The translations under genes and the position numbers were made by a program. Source: Streptococcus salivarius (GTDB lineage Bacteria > Bacillota > Bacilli > Lactobacillales > Streptococcaceae). Taken from it: a stretch of DNA of 64,000 bases. This document shows, one piece after another, positions 18,561-28,320 of this stretch. Where the stretch lies: contig NZ_CP015283.1 of NCBI RefSeq assembly GCF_002094975.1, positions 791,501-855,500 on the forward strand. The letters are read 5' to 3'. The notes under the pieces are model-generated. The model was not told the DNA's origin. It saw nothing but the letters and a program-made list of their open reading frames with translations, and searched no databases. The stretch's first letter is position 1. The number at the start of each line of letters is the position of its first letter.

Positions 18561-19277
18561 ATGTTTCAATTGAATCAAGTGGCCTGTGCCTATGAACAAA
18601 AAAAGGTCTTTACTGGTCTTGATTTGGAGATTAGACAAGGGCAATATGTGATGTTGATGGGGGAAAATGGAACTGGAAAATCAAGTCTTATCAGTTTATT
18701 AACCGGCTTTAAGCAGGCAGAATCTGGACGCATTCTTTTCTTAGGTAAGGACCTCAAAGAATGGCTGAAGGACAAACGTCAAAAACGAGATTTTTATAGC
18801 CGCCTCGGAATCCTCTTTCAGGATGTGGATAGTCAATTATTTAATAGTACTGTCTATGATGAGATTGCTTTTGGTCCTCGTCAGCTAGGTCTGACCGAAG
18901 AAGAAGTCTCACAGCGGGTCCAAGATACACTATCCCTGCTGAAAATTGAAGATTTAAGGGATCGCGTTCCCTATCAACTGTCTGGTGGAGAAAAGAAGAA
19001 AGTGGCCTTTGCCAGTATCATGGTAACGAATCCAGATGTCTATATTCTTGATGAACCCTTCAATAATCTTTCTAAAGAATATGAAAAATTTTTTAGGGAA
19101 CTTCTACATGAGCTTCATTCAGCTGGGAAAACCATTATTATGTCTGCTCATCACTTCAAGCACCTTCATCATGAAAAGGCTGATGTTCTTCTTTTTGAAG
19201 ATGGCAAAGCTGATTTCTTTCCTGCCCAGGAAGTGCTCAATAACCAGCAAGTGATTGAGCGTTTGTCACATTATTAA
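18561..19277 (+). CDS. cbiO: ECF transporter ATPase CbiO
   Basis: ABC ATPase of 238 residues that energises the CbiMQO importer at the membrane's inner face. Walker A is GENGTGKSS (near residue 34), the Q-loop lies at LFQDVDSQLFN, the signature is LSGGEKKK and Walker B is VYILDEPF. The Q-loop pattern with FQD/ND is typical of ECF ATPases. It begins 1 nt after cbiQ, and a terminator follows. Confidence 0.9.
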   Translation: MFQLNQVACAYEQKKVFTGLDLEIRQGQYVMLMGENGTGKSSLISLLTGFKQAESGRILFLGKDLKEWLKDKRQKRDFYSRLGILFQDVDSQLFNSTVYDEIAFGPRQLGLTEEEVSQRVQDTLSLLKIEDLRDRVPYQLSGGEKKKVAFASIMVTNPDVYILDEPFNNLSKEYEKFFRELLHELHSAGKTIIMSAHHFKHLHHEKADVLLFEDGKADFFPAQEVLNNQQVIERLSHY

Positions 19278-19284
19278 TAACTAT

Positions 19285-19319
19285 AAGTAGAAAATCGTTA
19301 TTGGTTTTCTACTTTTTCT
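19285..19319 (+). terminator. cbiO terminator
   Basis: AAGTAGAAAA / TTTTCTACTT perfect 10-bp stem followed by TTTC. Confidence 0.88.
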
Positions 19320-19441
19320 TTGTCAAACAATTAATACTTTTAGGTGATAGTATTTTCTTATCACCTTGATTATGTTTAAGTATTAGTTAAGCTTAGTGAA
19401 TTCTGTTACAATAAAAACAATCAATCTCAAAGGAGAATATT

Positions 19442-20290
19442 ATGAAACTTAAAAAAATTCTTGGAATCACAGGTGTAGCCATTGCTTCAGTAGCTTTGCT
19501 TGCTGCATGTTCATCTAAATCATCAAAAGAAGCATCTAAATCTTCAGGTGCTAAAGAAACAATTAACTTTGCCACAGTTGGGACAACAGCACCGTTCTCA
19601 TATGAAGAAAACGGTGAATTGACTGGTTACGATGTGGAAGTGGCTAAAGCAGTCTTCAAAGACTCTGACAAATATGAAGTGAAATTCCAAAAAACAGAAT
19701 GGTCTTCAGTCTTCACAGGTCTTGACTCAGCTAAATACCAAATGGCTGGGAACAATATCTCTTATTCAGAAGAACGTGACCAAAAATACCTCTTCTCATA
19801 TCCAATTGGTACCACACCAGCTGTTTTGACTGTTCCAAAAGATAGTAATATTAAGAAATATGATGATATTGCTGGACACTCAACGCAGGTTGTTCAAGGA
19901 ACATCGACAGCTACTCAATTGACAGAGTTTAACGATAAACATTCAGACAAGCCAGTTGAGCTTAACTATACAAATGAAAATATTACACAAATGTTGACAA
20001 GTTTGAATGAAGGTAAGTACGACTTCAAGATTTTTGATGCACCAACTGTTAATGCAATCATCAAAAATAATAAATTGAGCAACTTGAAGACTATTGAGCT
20101 TAAATCTGATGAACAACCATACATCTACTTCTTGTTCGCAGATAACCAAAAAGACCTTCAAAAATTTGTAAACAAACGTTTGGAAGAACTCCAAAAAGAT
20201 GGTACTTTGGCTAAGTTGGCTGAAAAATTCCTTGGAAATAAAGACTATATTCCAACTAAAGACGCTTTGAAAGTTCCAAGCAAAAAATAA
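19442..20290 (+). CDS. Amino-acid ABC transporter substrate-binding lipoprotein
   Basis: Family 3 solute-binding protein (282 residues) anchored outside the membrane by a lipobox, LAAC with Cys23. The body has the polar amino-acid binding pattern (FATVGTTAPFSYEENGELTGYDVEVAKAV...). Cystine, glutamine or glutamate are likely ligands; I cannot choose. Its signal peptide is almost identical to that of metQ next door, suggesting local exchange or duplication of the leader. No permease or ATPase of its own class is adjacent, and it has its own terminator. It may therefore feed a transporter encoded elsewhere. Confidence 0.85.
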   Translation: MKLKKILGITGVAIASVALLAACSSKSSKEASKSSGAKETINFATVGTTAPFSYEENGELTGYDVEVAKAVFKDSDKYEVKFQKTEWSSVFTGLDSAKYQMAGNNISYSEERDQKYLFSYPIGTTPAVLTVPKDSNIKKYDDIAGHSTQVVQGTSTATQLTEFNDKHSDKPVELNYTNENITQMLTSLNEGKYDFKIFDAPTVNAIIKNNKLSNLKTIELKSDEQPYIYFLFADNQKDLQKFVNKRLEELQKDGTLAKLAEKFLGNKDYIPTKDALKVPSKK

Positions 20291-20297
20291 GAAAGGA

Positions 20298-20322
20298 GCT
20301 GGGAATGATTCTCAGCTTTTTC
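20298..20322 (+). terminator. Terminator after the binding-protein gene
   Basis: AGCTGGGAA-TGA-TTCTCAGCT (one G-T pair) followed by TTTT. Confidence 0.85.
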
Positions 20323-20346
20323 ATATAATTAAAATCTAGGACACGT

Positions 20347-20363
20347 TATAGTTAAAAACTATA
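20347..20363 (+). promoter_or_regulatory. Met-box operator upstream of metQ
   Basis: TATAGTT-AAA-AACTATA, a perfect 7-bp dyad. It differs by one base from the streptococcal methionine-regulator (MtaR/MetR-type LysR) Met-box as I recall it (TATAGTTTNAAACTATA). It lies 23 nt before the -35 of the metQ operon. Confidence 0.8.
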
Positions 20364-20385
20364 GAAATGTACAATTATAAACAAT

Positions 20386-20414
20386 TTGCTACAATTCTCA
20401 TCCTATGGGATAAT
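20386..20414 (+). promoter_or_regulatory. Promoter of the metQ operon
   Basis: TTGCTA (20386-20391), 17-nt spacer, GATAAT (20409-20414), downstream of the Met-box. Confidence 0.65.
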
Positions 20415-20449
20415 AATTTTACACTTAAAACAATTAAAAGGAGTTCGTT

Positions 20450-21352
20450 ATGAAACTTAAAAAAATTCTCGGAATTACAGGATTGGCAATCGCTTCAACA
20501 GTAGCTTTGGCTGCTTGTGGTGCTGGTGGTAATAAATCAGCTAAAGATGATAAAACTTTGACAGTTGGTATCATGACTTTGGATGATACAACTGAGCCAT
20601 TGTGGGATAAAGTCAAAGAATTGGCTAAAGACAAGGGTGTTACTATCGAGTTGAAAGAGTTCACAGACTACAACCAACCAAATGAAGCTCTTAAAAACGG
20701 CGAAATCGATGTTAATGCTTTCCAACACATTTATTTCTTGAACAACTGGAACAAAGAAAATAAAGGTGATGTTGTTGCAGTAGCTGACACACTTCTTAGC
20801 CCAATCCACCTTTTCTCAGGTACTGAAAACGGAAAAGCTAAGTATAAAGATGTTAAAGAGCTTCCAGAAGGAGCTACAATCTCAGTACCTAACGATGGTA
20901 CAAACGAAAGCCGTGCTTTGACACTTCTTCAAACAGCTGGTTTGATTAAGTTGGATGTTAAAGATGGTGAATTGGCAACTATCAAGAACATTTCTGAGAA
21001 TCCAAAGAAATTGGATATCAAAGAAATCTCAGCTGAACAAGCTGCCCAAACGCTCTCATCAGTAGATGCAGCGGTTGTTAATAACTCATACGCACAACAA
21101 CAAAACGTTAACTATGATACAACTCTCTTCCAAGAAGAACCAAGTCAAGATTTGAAAGATTGGGTTAACATCATTGCAGCTAATAAAGATTGGGAAAAAT
21201 CAAATAAAGCTGATGCTATCAAGACTTTGATTAAAGCCTACCAAAACGATGAAGTAGCACAAATCATCTATGATGCATCTAACAAGGTTGACCTTCCAGC
21301 ATGGAAAGGTGCCCCAACACAAGATCAATTGAAAGCTAATTCAAAGAAATAA
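20450..21352 (+). CDS. metQ: Methionine ABC transporter binding lipoprotein MetQ
   Basis: NlpA/MetQ-family lipoprotein, 300 residues, lipobox LAAC with Cys23. It begins TLTVGIMTLDDTTEPLWDKV after the signal and has the family middle (FTDYNQPNEALKNGEIDVNAFQH and SVPNDGTNESRALTLL). It binds methionine outside the membrane for MetN/MetP. The Met-box upstream and the metN-metP genes downstream support the substrate. The M20 peptidase gene is embedded between them. Confidence 0.93.
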   Translation: MKLKKILGITGLAIASTVALAACGAGGNKSAKDDKTLTVGIMTLDDTTEPLWDKVKELAKDKGVTIELKEFTDYNQPNEALKNGEIDVNAFQHIYFLNNWNKENKGDVVAVADTLLSPIHLFSGTENGKAKYKDVKELPEGATISVPNDGTNESRALTLLQTAGLIKLDVKDGELATIKNISENPKKLDIKEISAEQAAQTLSSVDAAVVNNSYAQQQNVNYDTTLFQEEPSQDLKDWVNIIAANKDWEKSNKADAIKTLIKAYQNDEVAQIIYDASNKVDLPAWKGAPTQDQLKANSKK

Positions 21353-21412
21353 GCTAAGGACAGAGGGCGTGTGAGAGCACGCCATTTTGTCGTGTATGAA
21401 GGAGACGATTTG

Positions 21413-22786
21413 ATGGCATTTTCAAGTGAAGAAGAGCAGTTACGAAAATTTCGTAACGATGAAATTGCTCAGCACTATTTTGAAGTCTTGCGGACTTTGA
21501 TTTCTAAAAAATCTATTTTTGCTCAAAATATTGGTCTCTATGATGTGGCTGCTTACCTTGGTGAGATTTTCTCTGGTGTTGGTGCAGAGGTGACAATTGA
21601 CGAGACCTATACGGCACCTTTTGTCTTGGCAAAATTCAAGAGTCCAAATCCAGATGCGAAAACAATTATTTTCTATCAACACTATGATACGGTTCCTGCA
21701 GATAATGATCAGCCATGGACAGATGAACCTTTCCGTCTGACAGTTCGTAAGGGCTACATGTATGGTCGTGGTGTTGATGATGATAAGGGGCATATTACAG
21801 CTCGTCTGACAGCCCTTCGGAAATATATTCGAGAAGTTGGCGACCTTCCTGTAAACATTACATTTATGATGGAAGGGGCTGAAGAATCTGCATCAACCGA
21901 TCTTGAAAAGTATTTGGAAAAATACAGAGATGACCTTCTTCCTGCAGACCTATTGGTTTGGGAGCAAGGAAATCGAAATAGCAAAGGTCAGTTGGAAATC
22001 ACAGGGGGCAACAAGGGGATTATTACCTTTGATTTGTCTGTCGAGAGTGCTGATGTTGATATTCATTCTAAATTTGGTGCCGTGATTGAATCGGCTTCAT
22101 GGTACTTGCTTAATGCTATTTCAAGCATGAGAGATGATCAGGGACGTATTCTTATCGACGGTATCTATGAAAAGATTGTCCAACCAAACGAACGAGAGAT
22201 GGATCTTATCGAAACTTATGCCATTGAAAATGCAGATAGTCTTCGTAAGATTTACGGCTTAAAACTACCCATTTTAGAAAGTGACCGCCGAGCTTTCTTA
22301 AAAACTTACTATTTTGAACCTGCCCTTTCCATTGAAGGCATTTCAACAGGTTATCAGGGGCAAGGGGTTAAGACCATCTTACCAGCTCAAGCCAGAGCTA
22401 AGATGGAGATGCGTTTGGTCCCTGGCTTGACGCCTGAGTACGTTTTGGAGTGTATCAAGGCTCACCTTAAAAAAGAAGGATTTGACCGTATCAAGGTGAC
22501 CTTCACTCTTGGTGAAGAAAGTTATCGTAGTGATATGTCTGATCCAGCTATTGTCAATGTTATTGAGTTAGCAAAAGGTTTTTATGAAGAAGGCGTTGCT
22601 GTGCTTCCAACGGCAGCAGGTACAGGGCCTATGCATATGATTCATCGGGCTTTGGGTGTTCCTATGGCAGCCTTTGGTATAGGGAATGCCAACAGTCGTG
22701 ACCATGGTGGGGATGAAAATGTCAGCTTAGCAGATTACTACACCCACATTGAACTAATTAAGGAGTTAATTGCAAGTTATGAGTAA
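21413..22786 (+). CDS. M20-family metallopeptidase
   Basis: Zinc dipeptidase/deacylase of about 457 residues. Metal ligands are visible in [10 protein letters not shown] (His), [10 protein letters not shown] (Asp), MEGAEESAS (Glu), LLVWEQGN and the C-terminal DHGGDENV (His). The dimerisation lid lies in the middle. The start at 21413 ([10 protein letters not shown]) follows GAAGGAGA. A GTG frame opening at 21371 has no RBS and is not preferred. It lies inside the methionine uptake operon and overlaps metN by 8 nt, so it probably releases methionine or a precursor from imported peptides or N-acyl compounds (inference). Confidence 0.88.
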   Translation: MAFSSEEEQLRKFRNDEIAQHYFEVLRTLISKKSIFAQNIGLYDVAAYLGEIFSGVGAEVTIDETYTAPFVLAKFKSPNPDAKTIIFYQHYDTVPADNDQPWTDEPFRLTVRKGYMYGRGVDDDKGHITARLTALRKYIREVGDLPVNITFMMEGAEESASTDLEKYLEKYRDDLLPADLLVWEQGNRNSKGQLEITGGNKGIITFDLSVESADVDIHSKFGAVIESASWYLLNAISSMRDDQGRILIDGIYEKIVQPNEREMDLIETYAIENADSLRKIYGLKLPILESDRRAFLKTYYFEPALSIEGISTGYQGQGVKTILPAQARAKMEMRLVPGLTPEYVLECIKAHLKKEGFDRIKVTFTLGEESYRSDMSDPAIVNVIELAKGFYEEGVAVLPTAAGTGPMHMIHRALGVPMAAFGIGNANSRDHGGDENVSLADYYTHIELIKELIASYE

Positions 22787-23846
22787 TGTCATTATTGATT
22801 TGAAAAATATTGATATCACCTTTACGCAGAAACGCCGCACTATTCAAGCGGTTAAGGATGTATCTATCCAGATTGAAAAAGGTGATATTTACGGAATTGT
22901 TGGTTATTCAGGGGCTGGTAAATCTACCCTTGTGCGTGCTATCAATCTTTTGCAAGTGCCTACAGCTGGTAAAATCACTATCGGTAAAGATGTGACTTTT
23001 GCAGATGGTAAGGTCCAATTGTCGACAAAAGAATTGCGTCAGAAACGTCAAATGATTGGGATGATTTTCCAACACTTTAACCTTATGGCTCAAAAGACGG
23101 CTTATGAAAATGTAGCCTTTGCCCTTCGTCATTCTAAACTAAGCAATGAAGAGAAAGACAAAAAAATTCGTGGTCTTTTGGAATTGGTTGATTTGGCTGA
23201 TCGTGCGGAAAACTATCCTGCACAATTGTCAGGTGGTCAAAAACAACGTGTAGCGATTGCCCGTGCCTTGGCTAATGATCCTGAAATCTTGATTTCAGAT
23301 GAGTCTACATCAGCTCTTGACCCTAAAACAACTAAGCAAATTCTTTCACTTTTGCAGGATTTGAATAAAAAACTTGGCTTGACAGTGGTTATGATTACCC
23401 ATGAAATGCAAATTGTTAAAGATATTTGTAACCGTGTTGCCGTTATGCAAAATGGTCAACTTTTGGAAGAGGGCAGTGTCCTTGATATCTTCTCAAATCC
23501 TCAAGAAGATTTGACACAAGAATTTATTGAAACTGCATCAGGGATTGAAGATGCCTTGGCTAAGATTAATGCACAACCTTTGGTGAAAAACTTACCAAGC
23601 TCAGCCCTTCTCGTTCAACTTAAATATGCTGGTTCTTCAACAGATGAGCCACTCTTGACCGAACTTTTCAAAGAGTACGGCGTTTCAAGTAACATCCTTT
23701 ATGGTAACGTTGAGATTCTAGGTGATACTCCTGTTGGTGAATTGGTCGTTGTCTTGGATGGTGAAGCGGATCAGGTTCTTGCTGCTCAAAAAGCGATTGA
23801 AAATGCAGGTGTCAGCTTACAAGTACTTAAGAAAGGAGCCCAATAA
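22779..23846 (+). CDS. metN: Methionine ABC transporter ATPase MetN
   Basis: Cytoplasmic ATPase of the methionine importer, about 355 residues. Walker A is GYSGAGKST, the signature LSGGQKQR, Walker B is EILISDEST (Ser where Ala is usual). The C-terminal 90 residues form the C2/ACT-like domain that senses intracellular methionine (trans-inhibition). The ATG at 22779 is preferred over an in-frame TTG 9 nt upstream, because AAGGAG lies at the right distance. It overlaps the M20 peptidase gene and abuts metP. Confidence 0.93.
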   Translation: MSNVIIDLKNIDITFTQKRRTIQAVKDVSIQIEKGDIYGIVGYSGAGKSTLVRAINLLQVPTAGKITIGKDVTFADGKVQLSTKELRQKRQMIGMIFQHFNLMAQKTAYENVAFALRHSKLSNEEKDKKIRGLLELVDLADRAENYPAQLSGGQKQRVAIARALANDPEILISDESTSALDPKTTKQILSLLQDLNKKLGLTVVMITHEMQIVKDICNRVAVMQNGQLLEEGSVLDIFSNPQEDLTQEFIETASGIEDALAKINAQPLVKNLPSSALLVQLKYAGSSTDEPLLTELFKEYGVSSNILYGNVEILGDTPVGELVVVLDGEADQVLAAQKAIENAGVSLQVLKKGAQ

Positions 23847-24538
23847 TGGCAGATTGGATTCAACAAAACTTTCCAGATATTTATCGTATCGGTATGCAGG
23901 GGGTTAACTCTTGGCCAGACGCCATCTATGCGACTCTCTACATGACGGTTATTTCCTTCATCATTGGGGGACTTCTTGGTCTTGTTATGGGGCTCTTCTT
24001 GGTATTGACAGGTCCTCGTGGAGTCATTGAAAATAAATTTGTTTTCCAAATCTTGGATAAAATCACTTCAATCTTTCGTGCCATTCCTTTCATCATCCTC
24101 TTGGCGATTTTGAAAGGGTTCACTTACTTTATCGTAGGGACTAACCTCGGTATGACGGCAGCCTTGGTTCCATTGTCAGCTGCAACCTTCCCATTCTTTG
24201 CACGTCAAGTACAGGTGGTACTTGCAGATCTTGACCGTGGCGTTATTGAAGCAGCACAAGCTAGTGGTGCGACACTTTGGGATACGATTAAGGTTTACCT
24301 TGGTGAAGGTCTACCTGAGTTGGTTCGTGTATCAACCGTAACTCTGATTTCCCTAGTCGGTGAAACTGCAATGGCTGGTGCTATCGGTGCCGGTGGTCTT
24401 GGTTACATCGCCATCTATTATGGATATAACCGTTCTAGTACATCAGTTACCATTTTGGCAACTTTCTTGATTTTGATTTTGATTTTCCTTATCCAATTCT
24501 TGGGTGATTTCTTGACACGTAAATTGAGTCATAAATAG
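23846..24538 (+). CDS. metP: Methionine ABC transporter permease MetP
   Basis: Integral membrane permease (230 residues, five helices) of the MetNPQ importer, equivalent to MetI. The EAA loop that docks on MetN is visible as EAAQASGATLWDTIKVYLGEGLPE. It starts one base before the metN stop ends. A terminator follows. With the M20 enzyme this completes the Met-box operon. Confidence 0.93.
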   Translation: MADWIQQNFPDIYRIGMQGVNSWPDAIYATLYMTVISFIIGGLLGLVMGLFLVLTGPRGVIENKFVFQILDKITSIFRAIPFIILLAILKGFTYFIVGTNLGMTAALVPLSAATFPFFARQVQVVLADLDRGVIEAAQASGATLWDTIKVYLGEGLPELVRVSTVTLISLVGETAMAGAIGAGGLGYIAIYYGYNRSSTSVTILATFLILILIFLIQFLGDFLTRKLSHK

Positions 24539-24545
24539 GATTTGA

Positions 24546-24570
24546 GAGCCTGTTTGCCACAGGCTTTTCT
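24546..24570 (+). terminator. metP terminator
   Basis: GAGCCTGT-TTGCC-ACAGGCTTTTCT hairpin with T-run. Confidence 0.8.
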
Positions 24571-24660
24571 CATGTCTTGACGATTTCAGATATTTATCAT
24601 AGTATGGAAGCTATCGAATGCTTTATGGTTGACTAACCATAAAAAAGGAGTTAATAAGTT

Positions 24661-25869
24661 ATGAAACGTTTTATTTCAACTTGGAATAGAACCAGTCTAA
24701 TTAAGCGTATTGCCATTGGTGTGGTAGTGGGTGCTGTGCTTGGTTTGCTTGTTCCTAAGTTTACGGTTATTGGTCTCTTAGGAGACATGTTTGTTGGTGG
24801 TTTGAAGGCAATTGCCCCACTTTTGGTCTTTGCCTTGGTTGCCAATGCCCTTTCCCAAACGCGAGAAGGGCAACAAAGCAACATGAAGACAGTTATTGTT
24901 CTTTATCTCTTTGGGACCTTTGCGGCAGCTTTGACGGCTGTTATTTCTCACTATATTTTTCCAATTTCTTTGAAGTTGGGAGCAGCTGCAGCGACTAAAG
25001 CGACAGCACCTCAAGGTGTGGGAGAAGTCTTTAAAGATTTATTGCTTAAGATGGTGGATAACCCTGTCAATGCCTTGGCTCAAGCTAACTATATTGGTGT
25101 TTTGGTATGGGCAGTTGTCTTTGGTTTTGCCATGCGAGCAGCTAGCAATCACACGAAGGATTTGCTTAATACCTTGGCAGAAGTGACTTCACAAATCGTT
25201 CGTTGGATTATCAACTTGGCCCCATTTGGTATCCTTGGTCTTGTCTTTAATACTATTTCTGAGAATGGTGTTGGTGTTTTGGCAGATTATGGGGTCCTAA
25301 TCCTTGTTTTAGTGGGAACAATGGCCTTTGTTGCCTTGGTTGTTAATCCAATCATTGCTTTTGTGATGATGGGCAAAAATCCTTTCCCACTAGTTTTCCG
25401 TTGTTTGAAAGACTCTGGGATTACAGCCTTCTTTACTCGCTCGTCAGCAGCCAATATTCCAGTTAACCTTCAACTTTGTAAGGATCTTGGTTTGAATCCT
25501 GATACCTATTCGGTTTCTATCCCTTTGGGGTCAACTATTAATATGGCTGGAGCAGCCGTGACAATCAATGTCTTAACGCTTGCTGCAGTAACGACTTTGG
25601 GGATTCAGGTCGACTTTGCGACAGCACTCATTCTTAGTGTGGTTTCAGCTATTTCTGCTTGTGGTGCCTCAGGTATTGCTGGAGGATCCCTCCTATTAGT
25701 GCCGGTAGCATGTAGCCTCTTTGGTATCTCAAATGATTTGGCCATGCAGGTTGTCGGTGTCGGCTTTATCGTAGGTGTCATCCAAGACTCTTGTGAAACA
25801 GCCCTTAATTCTTCAACAGACGTTCTCTTTACAGCAGTAGCAGAAAAGAGCCGTTGGAAGAAAGCATAG
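24661..25869 (+). CDS. sstT: Serine/threonine:Na+ symporter SstT
   Basis: Member of the dicarboxylate/amino acid:cation symporter family, 402 residues with about nine hydrophobic segments. Family blocks seen are [16 protein letters not shown] and [20 protein letters not shown], the latter corresponding to the re-entrant loop and TM7 substrate/sodium site. It starts [17 protein letters not shown] after AAAGGAG. Monocistronic: terminators on both sides. Confidence 0.93.
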   Translation: MKRFISTWNRTSLIKRIAIGVVVGAVLGLLVPKFTVIGLLGDMFVGGLKAIAPLLVFALVANALSQTREGQQSNMKTVIVLYLFGTFAAALTAVISHYIFPISLKLGAAAATKATAPQGVGEVFKDLLLKMVDNPVNALAQANYIGVLVWAVVFGFAMRAASNHTKDLLNTLAEVTSQIVRWIINLAPFGILGLVFNTISENGVGVLADYGVLILVLVGTMAFVALVVNPIIAFVMMGKNPFPLVFRCLKDSGITAFFTRSSAANIPVNLQLCKDLGLNPDTYSVSIPLGSTINMAGAAVTINVLTLAAVTTLGIQVDFATALILSVVSAISACGASGIAGGSLLLVPVACSLFGISNDLAMQVVGVGFIVGVIQDSCETALNSSTDVLFTAVAEKSRWKKA

Positions 25870-25879
25870 CTAATTGTAT

Positions 25880-25907
25880 AAGGTCGGCCTATTTGGCTGG
25901 CTTTTTG
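25880..25907 (+). terminator. sstT terminator (weak)
   Basis: AAGGTCGGCC / GGCTGGCTTT stem with three G-T pairs, followed by TTTTT. Confidence 0.6.
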
Positions 25908-25981
25908 ATTTTAGAGAAAACATAGTCAAAGACTATAGCTAGCTCAAGAATCTATCATCTTTGTATGTGCATAAATCTTTG

Positions 25982-26086
25982 ATGAAACAAGATTACCTTG
26001 TCATTGTGTCAGCTATTCTTTTATTGGGGATTAGTATAGGCTTAATCTTCCTCAATCATGGTCGTTTTTACAATCCATGGGGATGA
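25982..26086 (+). CDS. Possible 34-residue membrane peptide
   Basis: Open frame from ATG 25982 to TGA 26086. The product is polar at the ends (MKQDY; HGRFYNPWG) with one hydrophobic helix between. It resembles a single-pass small protein. No good ribosome binding site precedes it. It fills most of the 306-nt gap between sstT and the ktrAB terminator. I do not recognise it, and coding is uncertain. Confidence 0.35.
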   Translation: MKQDYLVIVSAILLLGISIGLIFLNHGRFYNPWG

Positions 26087-26126
26087 TATTCTTGGCTTTT
26101 AGTAAAAGTATGCAGATAAGCACAAC

Positions 26127-26175
26127 AAAAAACGTTCCAGTCTTGTCTAGATGAACGAGATTGGAACGTTTTTTG
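26127..26175. terminator. Bidirectional terminator downstream of ktrA
   Basis: AAAAAACGTTCCA / TGGAACGTTTTTT perfect 13-bp stem with a 22-nt loop. It ends 1 nt before the ktrA stop codon. Confidence 0.88.
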
Positions 26176-26847
26176 TTATTTCAAATATCCTAAATAATCA
26201 AATTTTTCTAGTGTTCGATTGTCAGCGACAACTAGGATGATTCCTTCATCAGGTAGTTTCTTACTTGGGTCAAAATGAGTGTTTAACTTGCCACTTTTCT
26301 CATCTCTAAAACCAATAACATTGACGTTATAATTTTGTCTTAGATTTAAAGTATGCAAGGACTTTCCAGCCCATTCACTAGGAATTTTAAGTTCAATTAA
26401 AGCTACATCGTCCTCTAAATGAAAAACATTTGATATGTTATAGCGGAGGATATTTGAAGCCAATTCTTTTGCTGTGCTACGTTCAGGAGTGATGACCCAG
26501 TTAGCACCCATTCCGTAAAGGACTTCCTCATAATTGTTATTCATAGCTTTGGCAATAATATTCTTAATACCAAGTTTTTTGCACTGCAAGAGCGCTAGCG
26601 CAGACGATTCTAGGTGTTCTCCAGTTGCAATAATGACTGAGTCGCAAGTATCGATACCAGCAGAACGTAGAAATTCAATGTCAGTAATGTCCCCAACAGC
26701 AGCCTTAGTCACCTGATCAGCAAGGTAATCAATTGTTGTAGCATTATTATCTAAGGCAATAACATCTTGTCCAAAAGAAGAGAGTTCGGTTGCAATAGTT
26801 TGTCCAAAGATTCCCAAACCAAGGACCCCAATAATTTGTGTTTTCAT
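26176..26847 (-). CDS. ktrA: Ktr potassium uptake regulatory subunit KtrA
   Basis: Cytoplasmic RCK protein of 223 residues that gates KtrB. The N-terminal nucleotide-binding fold begins IGVLGLGIFGQTIATEL (GxGxFG). Asp ligands lie in DVIALDNN, and a TrkA_C domain spans about residues 140-220; in Ktr systems this domain is a c-di-AMP target (known). It is downstream of ktrB with about 39 nt between. Single-RCK length separates it from the 449-residue TrkA. Confidence 0.92.
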   Translation of the reverse strand: MKTQIIGVLGLGIFGQTIATELSSFGQDVIALDNNATTIDYLADQVTKAAVGDITDIEFLRSAGIDTCDSVIIATGEHLESSALALLQCKKLGIKNIIAKAMNNNYEEVLYGMGANWVITPERSTAKELASNILRYNISNVFHLEDDVALIELKIPSEWAGKSLHTLNLRQNYNVNVIGFRDEKSGKLNTHFDPSKKLPDEGIILVVADNRTLEKFDYLGYLK

Positions 26848-26886
26848 ATAAAATCCTTTCAGAATATTGTCAATTAATAAAATAGT

Positions 26887-28251
26887 TTAGCCGACTGAAA
26901 TGTCAGTTGGGGCATAAGAGATATGTTTTTCTTTTTTGGTCATCAAGCTCAAGAGAACAGTGATAGGTCCGACACGGCCAATGAACATCAGAGCCATGAT
27001 AACAAGGCGTCCTAGGGTATTTAGATTAGGGGTCAAATCCATTGAAACACCAACGGTAGCAATGGCTGACACACTCTCAAAAAGTAGGCCTAGTGGTGAG
27101 AGAGTAGGATTAGTTTCCAGCAAAATAACATAGCCGACAAAGAGCATCGTTAGGAAAAAGAGTATAACTGTGAATGCTTGCAAAATGGTTTTGTTAGATA
27201 TAATACGGTTTCGAAAAACCACACTCGAGTTACCAGATAGCTCTGACTTAAAAAGTAGGAACATGATAGAGGCAGTTGTCACCTTGATACCACCCGCAGT
27301 TCCTCCAGGACCACCCCCAATAATCATTTGAATCATAAAAAGAAGATTTGTGGAGAAATCGGCATTGGTATAGGAAATAGTTGCAAAGCCAGCGGTACGC
27401 ATGGTTACAGTCTGAAAGAAACTTACCAGAAGTTGTTGCCAGACATTGAGAGTACCGATTGTCTTAGAGTTATCCATTTCCAGTAACCAAGCAAGTAGTG
27501 TTCCTCCTAATAGGAGACAACCCGTACTTATAAGCACAAGACGGCTTTGATTACTGAAAGGTTTCCAAGCTAATTTCCAATTCCTTGGACGATCTTTAAT
27601 ATAACGTCTTATTAGTTGAATCAAATCAATCCAAACTGCAAATCCCAAGCTTCCAGACATGATGAGAAAAGCTACAGCAAGGTTAATGGTTGGATTGGTT
27701 GCATAATCCTGTAAACTGTTAGAACCTAAGTTATCAAATCCAGCATTACAAAAGGCAGAGACAGCTAGAAAGAGACTATTGAAAATGCCATGACCAAGTC
27801 CAAAACGAGGAATGAAATCAGTCATAATCACAAGTGCTGCCATAGCTTCAATAGTAAAAGTTATTTTATAGACCTTAAAAAGATAAGCCTTCAAATCTTT
27901 TTGGTTATCCCTACTAAGTGCGGATTGAAGGAGATCTTGATCGCTCAGTCCTAATTTATTTTTAAGGGTATAGGTACTAAAGGCTATAAGAGAGACTAGT
28001 CCAAGTCCTCCCGTCTGCATGAGAAGCATAGAGAGAACTTGACCAAGACCATTGTAAGCCTTACTGACCGGGACAACAGAAAGTCCAGTTACACAGACCA
28101 TTGACACAGTATTGAAGAGATGGTCTAGGTAGCTTGTTTCTGGACTGTTAGCATAGTGGCTTATGGGAAGGCTAAGTAAAATACTCCCCACTATAATGAC
28201 AAAGACAAAGCTGAGCACAAGCTTTTGCGTGACAGAAAGACGATTTATCAA
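26887..28251 (-). CDS. ktrB: Ktr potassium/sodium transporter subunit KtrB
   Basis: Membrane K+ channel-like subunit, about 454 residues, with four M1-P-M2 repeats; P-loop parts such as VSMVCVTGLSV and GPGGTAGGIKV are visible. I place the start at TTG 28251 because CGGAGG (28258-28263) lies 6 nt before it and the product then begins (M)INRLSVTQKLVLSF, as in relatives. The frame extends to an ATG at 28299 without a ribosome site. It is co-transcribed with ktrA, and rsmG lies immediately upstream. Confidence 0.9.
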   Translation of the reverse strand: MINRLSVTQKLVLSFVFVIIVGSILLSLPISHYANSPETSYLDHLFNTVSMVCVTGLSVVPVSKAYNGLGQVLSMLLMQTGGLGLVSLIAFSTYTLKNKLGLSDQDLLQSALSRDNQKDLKAYLFKVYKITFTIEAMAALVIMTDFIPRFGLGHGIFNSLFLAVSAFCNAGFDNLGSNSLQDYATNPTINLAVAFLIMSGSLGFAVWIDLIQLIRRYIKDRPRNWKLAWKPFSNQSRLVLISTGCLLLGGTLLAWLLEMDNSKTIGTLNVWQQLLVSFFQTVTMRTAGFATISYTNADFSTNLLFMIQMIIGGGPGGTAGGIKVTTASIMFLLFKSELSGNSSVVFRNRIISNKTILQAFTVILFFLTMLFVGYVILLETNPTLSPLGLLFESVSAIATVGVSMDLTPNLNTLGRLVIMALMFIGRVGPITVLLSLMTKKEKHISYAPTDISVG

Positions 28252-28320
28252 TGAAAACCTCCGAGTTATCATAAGAATAAATAATAATCCAAGGAGCAAG
28301 AAACATCCCTTGGATAAACG

